Of a stretch of DNA of 64,000 nt, positions 32,372 through 43,739 are shown in pieces; position 1 is the stretch's first letter, and each line of letters starts with the position of its first letter. The DNA comes from Siphonodentalium dalli (taxonomy: Eukaryota; Mollusca; Scaphopoda; Gadilida; Siphonodentaliidae). The notes under the pieces are model-generated. The model was given only the letters and a program-made list of their open reading frames with translations, did no database searches and had not been told where the DNA came from. The stretch lies in contig CP136061.1 of assembly GCA_032622095.1 (NCBI GenBank), positions 120,664,754 to 120,728,753 of the forward strand, written 5' to 3'. Both the position numbers and the translations under genes were made by a program.

Positions 32372-33349
32372 GTTCGTATAAATAACTCAATTACGTGTAC
32401 ATGTCGCGACTGTTTCTTACAAGAGAAGCAACCTCAACTATACTCTCAATAGAAATAAGATAGAAGTCTGTAAAACAACTATCATCAACACAAATATGAA
32501 ACAATAGATTGACTTTGTTCTTATTATCATTATTAATAACTCTCCAATAATGAGAGTTTAGCATGTCAAAACGATCATTATGTAAACGTTATACCTATAC
32601 ATGTATATTAGCCTGTATTAGGATACCTAAGCTTACTCAAAACATGACGGTAAACATTGGAAAAGGTCAACGCATGAACAAATATTCCGAAAATCATACT
32701 CAGACTAACATATTTGAAATTAATATACGAATGGTGACGTTTGTTGACTAATCACTGTACCCAACTGGATCATTTACCCACTCTGAGTGCCTTGTGTCCC
32801 TTTAACAATCATGACGGATTTAATACATAACCCAGTTTAACTCCACTCCTGGTAATGTTGCAGATAAATCGTCGTAGAGGTCTGTAGTATGCTTGAAAGT
32901 GTATGATAATCTACTTATAACATGCATGCATGCATTGAGATTTATTTAAATCCATAAAATGTCCAAAGGCGCTCGCGGTGGGCACAAACAAAAAAGATAC
33001 CGGCATAATTACTTTCTTGAAGAAAAGTTATCAAACACTGGACGCTTGTTCCCGCACGTTCAAATCCATACTTCACCACTGGACAACGGGATAAGTCACA
33101 TGCGTTGCATTACGAAAAGAAATTTAAGTAAATCTGCATTGATTTAAATAGGATTTTAGTTAAAACGTGCGTTTAGTCCTTAAACAAATAAAAGAGTGTC
33201 GCCCAATACTAATAGTTTTCGTCTTTGTCTTTTATGGCATGGTCTAGTAAGTTGCCAGAATGCCATACTTGTCCGCATTCAACCCCATCACGTTTAACCT
33301 TCATGCTGACATATGTTAAATGCACATGTCGATGCCCAGTTAGACACCA
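32372..33349. repeat. Intron-like block also found at 40262-41050
   Basis: 32390-32840 aligns with 40262-41050, which has two extra insertions. 33000-33200 is a partial copy of the 28985-29200 block, and 33214-33330 of the 28320-28430 block. No exon was seen. Confidence 0.65.
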
Positions 33350-34080
33350 ATTGTTGTATACATTATGTATTTGACTGCAGACGTTCCTTCGTGTGTGAAT
33401 ATTTCTAGATTTTACATGTCACACAAAAGTAGAAAGTGTGCTTATAACCTCCTACTGATTCAGCCGACCTATTGGTATTTATTAAATGTTCTGTCACATT
33501 AATCATGCCGGACAGTATATAAGATAGTTAGTTAAAGTTTGTTGTGATTCCGTGGTCTGGGATAAAGGTTCCATTCCTCAGTGATTGTAATGATATGGTT
33601 AAATGTAGTGGTGAGCACAATACGTAGACGATATATATATATATACTACAGTTTACGGCATGCAAACATATTTAACAAGATCATATCCTTAATTGTTTAT
33701 GACTGGTCGTACTCATTGTATAATCGAGGTATGATCGGATCAGTATCATAATCTACTAAACATAGTATGATATACGATATGAGCACGACTATCTTGATGC
33801 CTCGGACCTTATTTGGAAACGTGATGCCCACTCCTCATATAACTATACCGGTGACTGAGAGAAACACTCACTCGCTTAAACATTTAAACCACGAACACAC
33901 CTGTGAACCTACGTATTGTGCATACCGGCAGAAGTACTTTCTTGAATACAAATCTGTCACACACTGGATTCATCTTGTCCCCGCATGGCCAAATCCATAC
34001 ATCACCACTGGACAACGAGATAAGTCACATGTGTCTCATTACAAAAAGAAATTTAAGAAAATCTGTTTTTCACCCACTGA
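33350..34080. repeat. Second copy of the 28440-29200 block
   Basis: Landmarks TTCAGCCGAC, CATAATCTA and GAGAAACACTCACT are shared. The match breaks off at about 34075, before the position where the micro-exon would be. Confidence 0.7.
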
Positions 34081-34106
34081 CCAACGCGCGAAGCGCGTTC
34101 AGTGGG
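34066..34106. repeat. Short GC-rich hairpin
   Basis: CACCCACTGA then CCAACGCGCG and its inverse CGCGTTCAGTGGGTG form a near-perfect stem. It sits where homology to the duplicated block ends. Confidence 0.6.
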
Positions 34107-34777
34107 TGTACTATAATCGTAGGACTTATGCGTTTCGGCTGAATTGAACTAGTGCCTATGCGTTTCTGCTTGGCTGCACTGACGTTTGATCGCAAAATAA
34201 AATTATAACCATTATCAAAGCACACGTTTGGATAACACCGCCATAAACAGTGACATATTATGATGTTGAGCTCGTATCGTCAATAAAATTAGAGTTATGA
34301 CTTATAAAACTAAGAATTACTGCTAAAGTATTTCTACCAATTAGGTCACTAGATTCGTGTTGAGCTGGAACTTGAGAAATTTTAATTTCAACCAATTGAA
34401 ATGCCGTTGAAAACTGAAGGGTTAAGCGATTATCGCAATAGGATATTGGAACACGTGTGCGTAACGTAACTATCACAAGTATAACGTACTCTGGTAAGTT
34501 ATCGCCAAATTCGTGCTTCAAACAGTTTAAACATGTCATCTTCGGCTTTTATTTTTTATTTTTATGAAAATGAATAATAAATGGTGTGATAAATATGTAT
34601 AATATGTATATAACGACAAATAGAGTAAACTTAGACATTTCCCCTTGAAACTTAGGATTGGAAAGCCAGGTACAAAAATTGGTGAAATATGAGTACGAAC
34701 GTCAAAGTGTTCCCTGTGTATCGTGATAATTGCCAACCATGCGAAGCGAAGCCTCCATTGGCGATTATTTTACGCTG
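34107..34777. other. No gene recognised
   Basis: Only short, unconvincing frames on either strand; no repeat structure identified. Confidence 0.4.
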
Positions 34778-35320
34778 GATTTTTATCATCGAAACAAATC
34801 AATTTCTTCCACCTAAAAGATAATTACGTGCTTAACCCTGCCGTTTTCGGAATATATAGTTATTCCACGGAGAAACACCTAGTCTCAGCTTAAATTTTTG
34901 AAAAATAACAGTTTTATCGACATAAATAGATTTGAATTGGACAATTCCATGTTAAAATTTATCATCGAAGAAAATTCAATTTCTTCCATCTAAAACATAA
35001 TTACGCGATGGACTCTGTCATTTTAGGAACATATATGTATCCCACGCACATGCACCAAGTCTCAGCCTAAAGGTTTGAAAAAAGACAGTTTTATCGACAT
35101 AAATCGATGTTAATGGTAAATTCCATGTTAAATTTTATCATTGAAAAAAATTCATTTCTTCCATCTAAAACATAATTACGTGCTGTACTCTGTCATTTTA
35201 GGAATATGTAGGTATCCCACCCACACACTCCAAGTCTCAGCTTAAAATTTTGAAAAATGACAGTTTTATCGATATAAATCGATTTTAATGGCAAATGCGG
35301 TGTTAAATAAATTTTAGGGC
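34778..35320. repeat. ~178 bp tandem repeat, three copies
   Basis: Units start TTTATCATCGAA at about 34780, 34958 and 35137. Each contains ATTTCTTCCATCTAAAACAT, GTCATTTTAGGA, AGTCTCAGC and ACAGTTTTATCGA. Identity is about 80-85%. Confidence 0.75.
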
Positions 35321-35952
35321 CCTGCCAATGTTTTCTGAGCTGTTCTAAATTGGTCACTAGAGTTCATATTTGACCGGTTACACCTGATAATTATCCGACA
35401 GTACAGTCGCGTTACTTTATAGGTCAACATTGGTCATTATCACCCGACAAATTTATTTCGGTCTATCGTATCAACCCCTATTTTCTCCCGCGTAGCCTGA
35501 CTAAATGTCAACATTGGTCTTTATCACTCCACTAATTTGTATCGTTTCATCGGTATGAATTCCATATCCAATTATCAACATATAACCAACCCAACCTCTA
35601 ATCCCGGTCCAATTTATTTATTTCTTTCATCGGTATAGTCACGTTACGTAATATTTTATCATGTGATACTTGTACTTATTTGTCTATGGTATTACTATAG
35701 TATACCGTATACGTATATCAATTGCTATTCCTTTCTATATAATCCTGGTGCTATCTATAGATAGACAATATAAAACTGACGACATTTTGAAATGTAAGCA
35801 GGCTTCAAACTCATCTTATCCAAGAAAAACTCTGGTTACATAAGAAATTTGTGTATAAGGTGTATGCGCATTTGTCGCGTTAAAAACAAAAGGTCCCAAG
35901 TCAAGGTCCAAATCCCCAACACACTCATGTGAGGTTTAACTCCATCCTCATA
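35321..35952. other. No gene recognised
   Basis: Non-coding A/T-rich sequence. A few GGTCATTATCAC-like words recur, but no clear element was found. Confidence 0.4.
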
Positions 35953-36083
35953 CAGTAATGTCCAAAGTAATTGACCACTTAACCACAGCATAATTATTGG
36001 TAATTTGTCAGGATTTTAAATGCTGAAAAAAAATACCCATAATTCTGCTGTGGTTAAGTGGTCAATTACTTTGGGCATTACTG
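35953..36083. mobile_element. TA-flanked foldback MITE, copy 1
   Basis: CAGTAATGTCCAAAGTAATT at the left, its inverse at the right, TA on both sides, and nearly self-complementary over 131 bp. This is typical of a mariner-type MITE. Confidence 0.8.
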
Positions 36084-36129
36084 TAACCAATATAAGGATT
36101 TGAGGTGTAATGATAACTCAATCCTCATA

Positions 36130-36258
36130 CAGTAATGTACAAAGTAATTGACTACTTAACCACAGCATAATAATGGGTAATTTGTCAGGATTTTAAATGC
36201 TGAAAAAATACCCATAATTCTGCTGTGGTTAAGTGGTCAATTACTTTGGGCATTACTG
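36130..36258. mobile_element. TA-flanked foldback MITE, copy 2
   Basis: 129 bp, same ends as copy 1. The ~46 bp spacer ACCAATATAAGGATTTGAGG... is repeated between copies, so MITE plus flank were amplified together with a period of about 176 bp. Confidence 0.8.
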
Positions 36259-36304
36259 TAACCAATATAAGGATTTGAGGTGTAATGATAACTCAATCCT
36301 CGTA

Positions 36305-36433
36305 CAGTAATGTCCAAAGTAATTGACCACTTAACCACAGCATAATTATTGGTAATTTTTCAGGATTTTAAATCCTGAAAAATTACCAATAATTCTGATG
36401 TGGTTAAGTGGTCAATTACTTTGGGCATTACTG
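36305..36433. mobile_element. TA-flanked foldback MITE, copy 3
   Basis: 129 bp, same ends. Its loop is a better palindrome (CAGGATTTTAAATCCTG) than in copies 1 and 2, suggesting either the ancestral state or gene-conversion-like repair. Confidence 0.8.
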
Positions 36434-36819
36434 TAACCAATATAAGGATGTGAGGTTTAATTAGAACTTCATCCACATAACTAATAAATATGTGTGAAAA
36501 TTAAACCAAAACAAAAAAATTCCATGATGGCGTCCAATATGGACTGCCTAATTCTGCTCCAAAACATGTATATTGAATATATGGTTGTTTATTGGGGAAA
36601 ACCGATTATTTCAATAATATTTTCATTAACTGGGATCCAAAACCCGACTTACGGGAGCGCGCTTCATGCGCGACTGTATCTTAAGCATATGTGCATATTT
36701 AATGAGCCAACAATTGGAATCCCAATAGAGAAGATTGGCACGTCGCCCTTGCGCATAGACATCATTGATGATCTCTATGGGAATCAAAATTGACATTTAA
36801 TAGACAATTTTGATTAACC
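36434..36819. other. No gene recognised
   Basis: A 99-codon open frame (36494-36793) is present but shows no family features. Confidence 0.35.
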
Positions 36820-37250
36820 GCAATAACTTAAGGAATCTCTAATTGCGCTTAAGCCCAATGAGAATGCCGGAAGACATTCCTTATTATGCTTAACCGCAAT
36901 TACTTCCCATTCCACTTAAACACAATTAATATATCTCTCATTAGATCACCCTTCTGCAAATAGTAGAATAATCCTATATTTGTTCCACCCATTGTGCCAT
37001 GGAGAATGGAGATGGACTACACAATCTGTATTATAAGGAGTTTATGTACTATATATAATATATTATTCTTTAATAAGATATTCATTATTAGGCTTTATCA
37101 GCGAAATTTGAATATTCTTCATTGCGCTTAAGCGCAATTAAATATTCCCTTATTGCGCTTAAGCACAATAGAGATTCCCTTATTGAGCTTATAAGCGCAA
37201 TAAGGAATATCCCTTATTGTGCTTAAGCACAATTAGCTCTTCTTGCTCTT
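36820..37250. repeat. Short repeats of AATTGCGCTTAAGC type
   Basis: Several ~27 bp units containing ATTGCGCTTAAGCACAATA or its inverse lie at 36822-36910 and 37105-37235. CTTAAG and GCGC are themselves palindromic, so cruciform-prone DNA is likely. Confidence 0.6.
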
Positions 37251-37302
37251 AATTAAAAAAAACCAGTTATAATTGTATTGTAACTATTGGTTTGTCCTTT
37301 AA

Positions 37303-37773
37303 AGGTACTCAATCCGAAAAGAGGGTCCCCATCTCAACAGATTCCAACAACAACAATCCGATCAGAGGGTCCTATATTACTATTTCTTTGGCTTTGGGGG
37401 TAAAAAATATTTGATTCGAGTCGAGGAAACCATCAAACAAAGCTCAGAGTTATTAGATATTGATTTTTGAAATTTGTTAATTGCTCGAGATGAGTACTAA
37501 TAACTGCCGTCAATTTGGTAACCTGCTCGAGATTTTACGCCAAAACTCTATTCAAACAGACAAGGATGGATAACTCTATAATCAGGGTACGCAATTTTGA
37601 ATGTCTTCTGGGCCAGAAAGAATTCCCGATAATGAAAAATAATAGATTTCTAAAATCGATATCTAACAAATCTGAGCTTTGATGGGTGACTTCCTAGACT
37701 CGAATCAAATATTTTTGACCCCCCGAAGCCATTGAAATTGTAATTGAGATGAGTTTTATCGGATTGAGTACCT
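37303..37773. mobile_element. TTAA-flanked MITE (~470 bp)
   Basis: It begins AGGTACTCAATCCGA and ends TCGGATTGAGTACCT, with imperfect inverted repeats continuing for ~150 bp (GATTCGAGTC, ATCAAACAAAGCTCAGAG landmarks). TTAA is present on both sides (37299-37302 and 37774-37777), as for piggyBac or Kolobok families. No transposase is inside. Confidence 0.75.
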
Positions 37774-38211
37774 TTAATATTTCCATACATCATGCCCACA
37801 TATATTATAAAAGAATAGTACTATTATTATGCTCGTAGTAGTTAATACCACCTTACCGTCAATATTCTAGCATGGTTAATTTCAAAATCACAACGTTAAT
37901 TGTTATTACTATTTGTGTGTACTGTATATGTACATCAGTCACCAATTGAGACAGTCTGGTTGAATATCTACCATATATTGAGATGAGTTTTATCGGATTG
38001 AGTACCTTTAATATTTCCATACATCATGCCCACATATATTATAAAAGAATAGTACTATTATTATGCTCGTAGTAGTTAATACCACCTTACCGTCAATATT
38101 CTAGCATGGTTAATTTCAAAATCACAACGTTAATTGTTATTACTATTTGTGTGTACTGTATATGTACATCAGTCACCAATTGAGACAGTCTGGTTGAATA
38201 TCTACCATATA
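37744..38211. repeat. Perfect 234 bp tandem duplication
   Basis: 37744-37977 and 37978-38211 appear identical base for base. The unit includes the right TIR end of the MITE above and the adjoining unique sequence. It is either very recent or an assembly artefact. Confidence 0.9.
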
Positions 38212-38278
38212 TGGTGGATTATTCTCACATCCCAGCTGTTGGTGTCATTCGTGTTATTTTGCATGCGAAGTGGTATAC

Positions 38279-38299
38279 CCCCCCCCCCCCCCCCCCCCC
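38279..38299. repeat. Poly-C run (~21)
   Basis: A homopolymer tract; a likely site of sequencing or assembly error. Confidence 0.9.
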
Positions 38300-38369
38300 A
38301 ATAGCTTATCAATACCACTCAGGACGGTGGGTGTTTTTCCTCAATTAATTGAATTTCTTGTTAAATATA

Positions 38370-38830
38370 CATAATTTTATGCAACACGTGCGTTTCGTCC
38401 TTAAACTAGTAAAAGGGAGTCTACCCCGATTCAAATAGTGCTCGTTGGCTTCACGTATGCAGGTCGATCAAGTTTATTGCTATCGATCGTTTACATACAA
38501 ATTATTTCCGGTTCATACACCATCTCGCACCCATTGTTGCGCAGTTAGTATACGCGTAGTTTACCAAGATTAGACCGTTTACTTTCTTTGTTTCCAGGTT
38601 GGTGCACGAGAAGAGGGAGGAGAAAGAAAAGTAAGTTTATACACGTGAGAGCTAAACCAATGGGACTCGGTCATACGCCGCGCACAGTATTCAATCATAT
38701 AACATTGTCGCGTACATATATGTTGCTAATAGAAAACAATTTTATAATAACATTAAGTTATGGCGATTCATGTGATTGAATATTGCAGTATGGATTATGC
38801 AGTCTGAAACGTTAATCTTCCTTCGTGTGA
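38370..38830. repeat. Dispersed block carrying a micro-exon, copy 3
   Basis: Aligns with 29160-29660 and 30710-31090 through the flanks of the exon at 38598. After 38830 it is interrupted by unrelated sequence (about 38831-38995). Confidence 0.75.
38598..38630 (+). CDS. Candidate 33 nt Glu/Arg-rich micro-exon
   Basis: CTTTGTTTCCAG acceptor, 33 nt reading VGAREEGGERK, donor GTAAGT, phase 0. The introns on both sides are near copies of those at 29393 and 30932. The exon retains almost no sequence identity beyond GGE but remains in frame. Confidence 0.45.
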
Positions 38831-39059
38831 CGTCACACGAGGGACTACTGGCGACAAACTGTCAAAACTGAAAGGCTGTCTCAATTGGCTTTTATCTACT
38901 GATTGTTTTTACGGAAACGGCTGGAACATCGGAGCTGAAAATGTTCACATATGAGTAATTTTACTTGGGGAATCTTACTTGATAGGTCCCGTTGACACCA
39001 TATGTCTTAAAAGGGCACTAATAATTAATTAATTTAACACGAAATCGTTGCAGTCTGAT

Positions 39060-39519
39060 TGGTGAAAAATTTGTGAAAATTTTTGCTAGTTGTGTGAACT
39101 TAGTCTTTAAGTGGAAGTTGTGTGCTCATCTATTATTGTGTACACACGAGTCGTATGACGCGACCTATGCATATGTCCATCCGTATACAGCACTCATAAC
39201 AACCGTTGTATAATTATGTATTATTACTTTCACATAGAACATAACGTATTTAACTCCTCCATTTCCCGAGTGAACCACTACCACCACCAAGTCGATTTAA
39301 AATACAATAACATTTAAAAGAAATAGCTACGAAACTCGGATTCGATTCCACCCTATGTCCCCTGGTCAAGTGGTCCTGCTAATTTTTTATGATGTTGGTG
39401 GATCCTGCTAAACTGCAATGATGCGGGGAGGGAAAACTGATGTTGTTCAGAGAAATTACCGATATTTTTTTACGTGTCATTTTCGCTGTGTTTTGTTAAT
39501 CTGAACGAAACGAGGAAAA
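39060..39519. repeat. Intron-like block, copy of 31419-31765
   Basis: At 39268-39292 it contains GAACCACTACCACCACCAAG, a decayed relative of the PPPT exon at 41151: the acceptor reads CCCGAG and the donor has lost GTAAGT. The block is interrupted at 39520 by a MITE. Confidence 0.6.
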
Positions 39520-39528
39520 GCCATTGGA

Positions 39529-40210
39529 TGCCGACACACGTACCACAGTAGCGATGACATAGTAGGTGTGACAATTTATTACGGTGGAGTTTGGTGACAA
39601 TTGGTTGTCATAATTAATATGCCACAGCTAGCCATGTCGCCCGCTGCATATTCGCACAATGAGTCCTCCAAAGTTCGTTATAATCAGACTTTATCTTGTG
39701 TTTGGTACTTGTATAGTTAGCTTTGTTTATTCCAGATACGTTCTCGCAGCTGAATTTGGTCCAAGAGTTCTGAAACAGCTTTATAGGCCCACGTGAAAAT
39801 ATTAGCAGAATTATGCGTAGAACTAAATAAAACAACGCAATTGCGAAACTGTCTTAATATGCATGAAATTAATATGTGGATAAACATGAATTGAGATCAT
39901 ATCAACAAAACGTACCGTGTGCATGATATGTGAGTGAATGATGGATTGCCACGGTCAAACACAATTCTGGACGATCGATCGTGCAATTATATATATCGTA
40001 GAGAATACAATGTAGCAAAACATAATGAGTAGATATCAAACTTCGTGAAACGCTATGGGTTAATTGGGCGAGTCGACTCATTATGCGGAAACTCAGCGCG
40101 CAACATGGCTAGCTATGGCACAGAAATATGACGACAAATTGTCACCAAACTCGACCATAATAAATTGTCACACCTACTATGCCATCGCTACTGTGATACG
40201 TGTGTCGGCA
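39529..40210. mobile_element. MULE-like MITE (~680 bp) with long TIRs
   Basis: It starts TGCCGACACACGTACCACAG and ends with the inverse. The arms are ~145 bp and about 85-90% identical (39529-39670 versus 40065-40210). Flanking 9-mers GCCATTGGA and GCCATTATA look like a target duplication with two later changes. The uninterrupted sequence is seen in the paralogous intron near 31767. Long TIRs with 9 bp duplications fit Mutator-like elements. Confidence 0.75.
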
Positions 40211-41150
40211 GCCATTATATGTGTAAAAGGCATTCAAAAACATATACATGTATGTTATAAAATAAACCCAATTACGTGTACATGTCGCGACTGTTTCTTA
40301 CAAGAGAAGCAACCTCAACTATACACCCAATAAAAAATAAGTCCCCGTCATAATATTGCACTGGGACTGAATGTCAAAAAATCTGACGTGAAACCGCCAG
40401 CTTATATATAATATTGATATAAAACCTTCGAAGTGGGTTTCACGCAAAATATCATTCATTTGATAGATCTGAAGTCTGTAAAACAACTATCAGCAACAAA
40501 AATATGAAACAATAGATTGACCTTATTTTCATTATTAATAACTCCAATAATGAGAGTCAGCATGTCAAAACGATTGTTATGTAAACGTTATACCTATACA
40601 TGTCTAGTTGGATACCTAAGTTTAAACAAAACATGACGGTAAACATTGAAAAAGGTCAACGCATGAACAAATATTCCGAAATTGTTTGAAATTAATATAC
40701 GAATGGTGACGTTTGTTGACAAATCATTGTACCCAACATGTATATCTACAAGTATACAACCCAAACTACTCGGATCTAAAGTTGTTCATTGTTATATGTA
40801 ATATGTCTAATTCCTGTTGTTGTATATTTAGTCGCCCGTGGTTCAGTTACCTCTTTTGGTGCTGCTTCGTTTTTGTGGTTCCTCCTGAAAATAGAGGAAT
40901 CATAATTACGCCTTGAAGAACTATCAATAATCATATAAGAACAAAGTAATCTATTTCTCCATGTACATACTTATATATCTGGATCAATTACCCACTATGA
41001 GTGCCTCGTGCCCCTTTAACAATCATGACTGATTTTGCACACAACGCAATTAACACATGACATATGTCCATACTGCACTCATAACAACCGTTATATAATT
41101 ATGAATTATTACTTATACATCCGCATAAGATATAACTCCTTCAATTCCAG
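40211..41150. repeat. Intron-like block, copy of 31767-32840
   Basis: After the MITE the sequence again follows 31770-31820 (CATATACATGTATGTTATAA). It then jumps to 32385, missing the terminal exon and micro-exon A3 present there. It carries two private insertions (about 40335-40460 and 40740-40975). Confidence 0.65.
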
Positions 41151-41198
41151 GGGCCACCACCAACACGACCACCACCAACACTACCACCACCAACAGAG
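41151..41198 (+). CDS. Candidate 48 nt Pro/Thr-rich micro-exon
   Basis: TCCTTCAATTCCAG acceptor, 48 nt reading GPPPTRPPPTLPPPTE, strong donor GTAAGT, phase 0. The protein is a three-fold PPPT repeat, close in style to the SPPPPTGG exon at 11091. Upstream sequence matches 39170-39265 and 31500-31570, where the exon is decayed or missing. Confidence 0.5.
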
Positions 41199-43249
41199 GT
41201 AAGTCGATTCAAAATACAAGTAGTTACAAAACACGGATTCGAACCCATATATAGTGAGGCTGTATTTCAGTAGTTACCATGATCGATTTATCGTACCACA
41301 ATGTTTTATGCGCGGGCTTCTAAAAATTTGTATCCTCCAAAAATTCAATTTTACACAAGACATAAAACACTGTTATATCTGGAAATAGTATTGGTATCTA
41401 CCAGTACCTTTTTTTGAGAGTCATATCTAATTAATCAATCGGTGCTCGTGTGCACATACATGAATTCTGAATGGAAAAATGGTACTCAATTATCAAGATG
41501 GCTCCAAATTGGCAACCGGGGTTGGAAACATAGACACAGATTAGCTTAATTTTAGTAGAAACTGTTGCTCCATTGTTCCCGCGGCCAGATTATACTGAAC
41601 TGAATTTTAAACATCATCATGTTAGATCCGTAATCTTTGACCTCGTTGATGATTTTCTTTTTGAAAACAAGCGCACTAAATTGCTCTAAGAAGTTTTAAT
41701 AGTTGCCTCACTACTTACAAAAATAATCTAAGTCTCAGTCGATTTAAAATTTTTTTTATAATAATAATAAAAACAATCTGAATTGTGTGTCAAAACCTGG
41801 GTTAATCCGCTGAGGAAAAAATAACAGATAATTTATACTTCACTCATGTTGGTCCATTGGGGCAACACTAAAACTTTTTATACATTTGCCGCCTACTTGA
41901 CTGCCATCACATACCATAGTAATCAGCCCAGGCCCTAATGAGATTGAATTTACAGGCATTACTCCTTCAGATCTGTTCAATAAACATTAACATTATGGCT
42001 GGAAGGCGTAAGTGTATTTCGTTGAGTTTTCATACCAAGTTCTGTATATGTTTGTTAAGGGAATGGGAGTTGCTCTAACAAATGATCAACAAATTTCACG
42101 GCACAGTTAATCGGATCATAGGAAATCAAACCACAATTTACCCTCAGTTCCTAACTACAGAACCAGATCTAGCATATATGCATGACATCATTTTTATTTT
42201 ACCAATTCCGGTGGTCATATTGGCAGCTATCTTGCAATTGGAATGCCAATTTGCCTACACGGTGTTGTAAAGTGTAGCAGCATCCCAAATAATGTATACA
42301 TTTGCATACATTTGATTATATAGTCCCTCCAACGAAACGGATTAAACTGACTTAGGTCATATTTTGTAACACGTCGGTCATGTTGGTCGCCATCTTGGAT
42401 TCTAGGAAATGCTCATGCAAGGGTGTGAACTCGACTCCCATCCAGCAGTTGTAGCACACACCATATAAATAAACTTTAACAGAGAATTTTTTCTCACCCC
42501 TGAAATTGGCTTCTGTTCTGGGTTGTTGTATATTTTTTATCCGCTAAGCGACACTACTATACATGTATAGATTCTCGCTTCGATATATACGTGTCTTGAC
42601 CATCCACATGCACGTATAAATTTAAACAAATGCAAAATTCGTTGTCATTAAATTACAATACGTGTCTTGCGTGTTTAAAATGCAACGCTCAGATGCATAT
42701 GTTACAACAAACAACTTCTTAATCTGTGGTGGGAACATTACTACTTGAATTGTCAAACTTCAAAAATTCTATATTGCACATCGTATACCTAAACAGTAAC
42801 TGTCTACAACTCGCAGACACTTGTCTAGCCACAGCTCTTTCCCACAGCAGCATAAAGGACTCCATTAAAATGAATCGTATCTAGTATTTTGCCTGTCCAT
42901 TTGTCTAACTTCTTATCGAAAATACGAACATCCAACCATAAATTGTCAGTTGAAAAGAATAGATGGACAAAATGAAAATATTATAATGATTTAAACTGTG
43001 TTTTGTGCATCGATATCCGGTGTGATGAGTATCATTTTTGATCATATGCCAAGAGCTGAAAGATCAATGCGAATTATATATTCCGAAATATTATTGGGAT
43101 AATCCGAACCGCAATAAATTCCATTGTGTACTTTCTCTTGAAAACAGGAGCGTTCTGAAAAGACTGAGCATATTTATTAATTTTGCATTGAAAAAGATTT
43201 CTTAGATATAGATGAAACGTATATTTATATATATATACATAATGCGACA
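41199..43249. other. No gene recognised
   Basis: 41315-41430 is another fragment of the 10600/28100 block. Scattered copies of a GGTCGCCATCTTGG-like word occur (41500, 42215, 42385). Short frames show no similarity. Confidence 0.4.
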
Positions 43250-43690
43250 CATCCCTACGACAATTAACGCCAGAGTTACAAGGTGATATGTTCGGACGGA
43301 CACAAAATTCACAAATTTCCAAGTCAAACATGGGCCGTAACTCTGGTAAACACTAATGGACGAAACCCGTAGTATATGGGTATCCTTTCATCCAGCATGT
43401 GCTATCACCATGACCAAGGACAACGGCATCCGATAATTGATACCCGAGTTGCAAGGTGATACGTTCGGACGGACGGACGGAAATCGGTTCGAAAAAGTCG
43501 AACAAGGGCCATAACGTTGGTAAAAATAAATGGAAGAAACCCGTAGTATATGGGTATCATTTCCCCCAATATGTGCTATCTATCACCATGCCAAGAGGAC
43601 ATCTATATCCGATAATTAACACACGAGTTGCAAGCTGTTCGGCTAGACAGACGGACATACAGACGGAGCCATTGGCTCTATGGTGCGAAC
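43250..43690. repeat. ~180 bp tandem repeat with GGACGGACGG tracts
   Basis: Units contain GTTCGGACGGAC, GGGCC(G/A)TAAC, ATGGA(C/A)GAAACCCGTAGTAT and TATATGGGTATC, starting near 43260, 43440 and (partial) 43618. A related GATTGGACGAAACCCGC segment is at 50813. Confidence 0.65.
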
Positions 43691-43739
43691 AGGGACGTGG
43701 CTAGACGGTCTCCGTTGGGTGTGTCCACTTTGGGGAATT

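Noticed and set aside
34066-34106. GC-rich hairpin as a transcription terminator
   Set aside because: Factor-independent terminators of that form are bacterial; the surrounding DNA is clearly eukaryotic.
36494-36793. A 99-codon open frame starting with ATG
   Set aside because: No domain, no splice context and no duplicate showing frame conservation; chance in A/T-rich DNA is sufficient.
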